A stretch of 11,170 bases of DNA from Podochytrium sp. JEL0797 (lineage: Eukaryota; Chytridiomycota; Chytridiomycetes; Chytridiales; Chytriomycetaceae): the NCBI GenBank assembly GCA_027596195.1, contig JADGJG010000900.1, forward strand, positions 1 to 11,170. The letters are read 5' to 3'. Of the stretch, positions 8,301 to 11,170 are shown in pieces. The notes below the pieces were generated by a model, which saw only the letters and a program-made list of their open reading frames with translations, ran no database searches and was not told the DNA's origin. Numbering within the stretch: position 1 is the first letter of the stretch; the number at the start of each line of letters is the position of its first letter. The translations under genes were made by a program, and so were the position numbers.

Positions 8301-9972
8301 TCAAACTCCTCCTCGAATGTCGCACAGCAATTTCGACACTTCCAAACTCGCTTCATCCTCCGTCTCAATGTCTGTGCATTCTTCTCCGTCCTCTTCTTCG
8401 TCATCCTCCTCCCACACAATGGGTGGCACGAAACGTGGATCCTTTTGCCTCTCACACACTTTCTTTTTGCAGGACAGTGCAGCATCATTCCCTCTTTTAC
8501 GTTTCTGAACCGGCTTCTCCTCGCTACTCGAATAAAACGCGTCATTGTCGTCAATCTCGGGGAGGACAATCAAGTCTTGCACGGGCACGCTCGAATTCGA
8601 GCGCAGAAAAGGTGGTGGCTTCGTAGGTGTCGTTGTCACTGAATTTCTCAAATTCATTCCAAATTTCGCGCCTGCGTGGTGGTTCGCCCTGTCTTCTGAA
8701 ACGGGCGGCGAAGTCAAGAAAAGAGAAGCGTCTGCGTTCGTGTGGTTCGATGGCGTGGTTCCTCGAGATTTTCTGCGCGTGTTGAAACTGCGTGGCGCAC
8801 CCGCGAGTGAGGGTGTGGAGGATCGTCTATTTCTCGAAAAAGGGGAAGGAGACTTTAATTCTGGAATGATGGGGGCCTGAGAGGTGGGTGTCGAAGGAGC
8901 AGGTTCTTGTGTAATGGACAAAAGCGCATACGCTGCTGCTACGAACGGATCCTCATGTTGAACCTCCTGGTTGACTTGAAGCTGCGTATCCTCCCTCTGC
9001 AGCTGTTGTTCTGAATGATTTTGATGCGGCTGGTGCGATTTCTGCCGCGACGTACGCCCAACTCCTTCCCACTCGACACTCGATTCGGTATACGATACTT
9101 TTCGCGTAGCACTGCGTCTTAGTTTCTTGAGCGGCACGCGTTTGGGGGAGACGAGAGCATCCCGTGCATTGGCCGAACCCCGCTTTTTTACACCATCGCC
9201 CTTTCTTCGCGTCCTGAGCAAACTGTCTGACACCTCAATCGCATCCACATCTTGCACTTCCTCGATCCCATTTCCTCCTTCCACCGCACTACTCGCGGGA
9301 GACACACCAGTGTGAATCAAAACCTCCACTGCGGTCGAGAGGTCCCGCACTTTTCCGGAGAGTCGGTTCCTGCGGGCACCGTCGTGTCGGATCCATTGGA
9401 CGACGGGGGTGTAGGTTTGGAGAGGTGGGGTGGGTTGTTGGTGGAGGGAGACGGACGCGTGGGTTTTTTGTGCGAGGTGGGTGAAGAGGTTGCAATGGGT
9501 GGAGAGGGTTTTCATGGAAGTGGATTTTGAAATCAAGAGCTAATAAACAACATACAAAATAAGAATAAGGATACAAAATCAAACCAGAAAGAGAGATGGA
9601 GAGTAGGGAGAGAAAAAAAAAATAATATTCACAAGCTGATCAATCGATTCCTGGGCCGTTACAAACGCGTTATAAACCTCCTTCGAGTTTCGGCTTGTGA
9701 ATGAAAACGCGACAGGAGATCCACTCTTTTCGTAACGTTGGACCGCAGCGTCGTTGAGGGGAAAAAAGCACGAGCCATCGGACAAATTCGAAACAGGTGT
9801 AGCCATCGTGTCAGAGTCGAATAGCGTGGACGTTGAGTCGTGAGAGGAGCGTAGTGGATGTGGGTTGGTGGAATTGACTGCAGAGGTTTTCCAAGGGGTT
9901 GGGGACCGGCGTCAAAAACGCGAAATAATGAAAAATCTCCAATTTACCTGATTCAAAAAGGAAGGACGCCAT
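8301..9972 (-). CDS. Unrecognised Ser/Thr-Pro-rich, probably nuclear protein
   Basis: Proposed exons on the minus strand: 9972-9948, 9877-9633, 9539-8301, giving 502 aa with matching phases; introns are 70 and 93 nt. The ATG at 9972 has an ideal context (AAAATGG) and an in-frame TAA upstream. Residues 70-115 look helical (SKEVYNAFVTAQESIDQLL). The middle is disordered and rich in S/T-P sites, including SPKR (~221) and TPTK (~394), which fit the CDK consensus. Basic patches (RRKGDGVKKR ~201-210, KRKR 436-439) suggest nuclear import. A strongly acidic block (WEEDDEEEDGEE, ~466-477) lies near the C terminus. A short hydrophobic segment, DPFVAAAYALLSI, sits at ~287-299. No known family is recognised. 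CDK-type sites plus localisation signals would fit a cell-cycle, chromatin or kinetochore protein, but this is speculation. Confidence 0.65.
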
Positions 9973-10229
9973 TTTTTGTAGGTTCGAGATGTGCGTGCAG
10001 TCGTTGATATGTTAGGATATGCAAGAAAGGTTTGCGCTGTAAAGAAAGGTGTTCATTGGATCAGGGAAGGGGATGTGGGGCGATCCTCAACATGCTTTTT
10101 TACCTTTGAGAAGGTCGGAAAAGCAGAAAGATGGACCCAAAATCTGTGTTTGTTTGCGATCCACACAACAAATGCGTTGGTGAGTTTTTCAAAGATTCCA
10201 AAAGTGACAATGGGGACGCGTCCTCCCAT
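9953..10229 (-). CDS. Possible small spliced upstream ORF (69 aa) overlapping the next gene's start
   Basis: From the ATG at 10229, splicing at 10103-10037 gives 42 + 27 codons ending in TGA at 9955-9953. It overlaps the first exon of the 502-aa gene in another frame, past that gene's ATG at 9972. The predicted peptide has a hydrophobic aromatic stretch (AFVVWIANKHRFWVHL) and no recognised family. If translated, it would act as an overlapping upstream ORF that lowers translation of the main gene. It could equally be chance. Confidence 0.25.
10037..10103 (-). other. Probable 5'-UTR intron upstream of the 502-aa gene
   Basis: Read on the minus strand, AAAG|GTAAAAA is followed 67 nt later by the pyrimidine-rich acceptor CTTTCTTTACAG, with a CTGAT-like branch about 25 nt before it. 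Size and signals match the coding introns in this window. The exon after it (10036-9948) carries the ATG at 9972 and an in-frame stop ahead of it, so the intron most likely lies in the 5' UTR. Confidence 0.55.
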
Positions 10230-10359
10230 GGGGGCCAAAAACGACGATCCCTTACGCAAAAAAGAGAAAATGCAGTTGAAATGCAAAGACAGTGGAAGCT
10301 GATGTGGTGGGGTGGTGGGTGCGGAATGTGTGGTCGAGAGGTTTTTTGACGTGTTGTTT

Positions 10360-10399
10360 TTTTGACGTTTTCCAAAGCCAAAGAAAAAAAACGTCAAAA
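10360..10399. promoter_or_regulatory. 12-bp inverted repeat with TGACG cores
   Basis: TTTTGACGTTTT (10360-10371) is matched by its exact reverse complement at 10388-10399, across a 16-nt spacer. Another TTTTTTGACGT lies at 10342-10352. TGACGT is the half-site of CRE/ATF-type bZIP factors, so this may be a regulatory cluster for the 502-aa gene. It might instead shape the 3' end of the gene stopping at 10450. Chance is possible given the A/T runs. Confidence 0.45.
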
Positions 10400-10449
10400 C
10401 AAACAACGGACAAAAAAACAAGGGAAGAACGAGACATCTTTGTATTTCT

Positions 10450-11170
10450 TTACAAAAAAACCCCCCTCGCCACCTCCCGATCCTCCACCTTCCCCAAAAA
10501 CAACGCCCTCTCATTCACAACCCTTGCAAACTCCTCCTCCCCGACCTCCAACACCCTCCCTTTCCCCCCCACAACCCTCCCAACCTCAAACCTCCCGTCA
10601 AACATCTTCAAAGGCCGCACCATTTTCAAATCCCGTTCCAAAATTGCGTGCAGTACGCGCAGGAGGACTACATGGTCGTGGACGGCTTCCCCGTCAATCT
10701 CAACATCACCCCCCTCTCCCCGCCGCGTGATGTAAGATTCAAGTAAACGCACCATATCGCCAAGTGCATCATCCGCATACACTACCCCGTGCACATCTTC
10801 TCCAGCAGTACCACGTGCCAACACTTTGATGACTTCCAACAAATCCCCTCGCATCTCTGCCACACTCACACACCCTTCCTCGACTACGAACCCGCCCGCC
10901 AACACGCGTTCCCAATCCTTCAAAAACGCGCACATGTCTACAATACTACACCCCACCACGTGGCGACACGCCGCGTCGGTAGGTGACTTGCGGTTCCGTG
11001 TGATGAGGTCAACGAGGGTCACGAGGCGTGGAGTGACGTGCGTGTGGAGGATGTGGAGGAGGGTTGCGTTGCGGAGGTGGGGGTGTGTTATTTTTTGGAG
11101 GAGGGGGAGGAGGTGGTGGAAGGGGCGGTGTCGGTGGCGGTTGTCTGGGTGGAGGTTGAGGTGGATGGGG
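10450..11170 (-). CDS. Unrecognised helical protein, 3' part only
   Basis: The frame is open from the window edge (11170) to TAA at 10452-10450, giving 239 codons without an interruption. There is no credible ATG near the edge, so the gene continues outside the window. Amphipathic helical segments dominate: PLLQKI, HLRNATLLHILHTHV, RLVTLVDLITRN, VDMCAFLKDWERVL, LLEVIKVLARG and VVLLRVLHAILERDLKMV. This suggests an ARM/HEAT-like alpha-solenoid, but no family is recognised. The first ~30 visible residues are rich in His, Arg and Pro and may be a linker. Strong C bias on the coding strand leaves long proline-rich open frames on the other strand, which are shadows. Confidence 0.6.
   Translation of the reverse strand, partial: PIHLNLHPDNRHRHRPFHHLLPLLQKITHPHLRNATLLHILHTHVTPRLVTLVDLITRNRKSPTDAACRHVVGCSIVDMCAFLKDWERVLAGGFVVEEGCVSVAEMRGDLLEVIKVLARGTAGEDVHGVVYADDALGDMVRLLESYITRRGEGGDVEIDGEAVHDHVVLLRVLHAILERDLKMVRPLKMFDGRFEVGRVVGGKGRVLEVGEEEFARVVNERALFLGKVEDREVARGVFL

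Larger units (their letters stand above)
9973..10449. other. 477-nt interval without a clear gene
   Basis: This is the only long gap between gene models. It holds the presumed promoter and 5' UTR of the 502-aa gene, an intron-like segment (10103-10037), a short upstream ORF, a TGACG-containing inverted repeat (10360-10399), and the 3' flank of the gene ending at 10450. Several overlapping minus-strand frames are open for 60-150 codons, but none is clearly protein-like. No AATAAA follows the stop at 10450. Confidence 0.6.

Noticed and set aside
9579..9806. Separate 75-aa gene on the minus strand
   Set aside because: Its last codons translate a T/C-rich stretch typical of an intron. A donor at 9632 and an acceptor at 9540 join it in phase to the long downstream exon, and a further exon with a better ATG lies upstream.
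10214..10221. ACGCGT (MluI cell-cycle box) upstream of the 502-aa gene
   Set aside because: The same hexamer occurs many times across the window, including inside coding exons, so it carries no weight as a promoter element here.
10292..10735. Proline-rich plus-strand frames opposite the last gene
   Set aside because: They are low-complexity shadows of a strongly strand-biased coding region; the minus frame has coherent amphipathic helices.
1..11170. tRNA, rRNA, CRISPR array, transposon or viral insertion
   Set aside because: I saw no cloverleaf with A/B boxes, no spaced direct repeats, no transposase or reverse-transcriptase motifs and no terminal repeats. Small RNAs without sequence signatures cannot be excluded by eye.

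Overview
The window looks like nuclear DNA from a flagellated (zoosporic) fungus, such as a chytrid or related early-diverging lineage. It is gene-dense, with introns mostly of 37-93 nt that carry GT...AG ends and CTAAC/CTGAC/CTAA-like branch sites. It has AATAAA poly(A) signals and a fungal MAT-type HMG-box gene. It also has two genes of flagellar and basal-body families that most non-flagellated fungi have lost. The taxonomic call is an inference from gene content.

Left half, plus strand. A C-rich tract (1-86) precedes a 5'-truncated HMG-box regulator (140-1804), whose box is interrupted by an intron. Next is an intronless alpha/beta-hydrolase of a mainly bacterial type (1928-2878). It is followed by a large gene of about 13 exons (2991-6542) encoding an EF-hand, a C2 domain and a catalytically dead transglutaminase-like domain of the CC2D2A/CEP76 family. 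All exon phases agree and the spliced length is 2901 nt (966 aa).

Right half, minus strand. A six-exon TPR gene resembling axonemal TTC29 (8201-6559, 449 aa) converges tail to tail with the CC2D2A/CEP76-like gene; their stop codons are only 16 nt apart. Upstream of it are a three-exon gene for an unrecognised Ser/Thr-Pro-rich, probably nuclear protein (9972-8301, 502 aa) and a 477-nt non-coding interval. That interval holds a probable 5'-UTR intron, a short overlapping upstream ORF and a TGACG inverted repeat. Last is the 3' part of an unrecognised helical protein running off the window edge (11170-10450).

The most interesting feature is the convergent ciliary pair, and within it the combination of an EF-hand and a C2 domain with Asp residues at likely Ca2+-binding positions, joined to a pseudo-transglutaminase ciliary scaffold. 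This suggests calcium control of a basal-body or transition-zone protein. The splice models come from reading the sequence by eye and have not been checked against transcripts.
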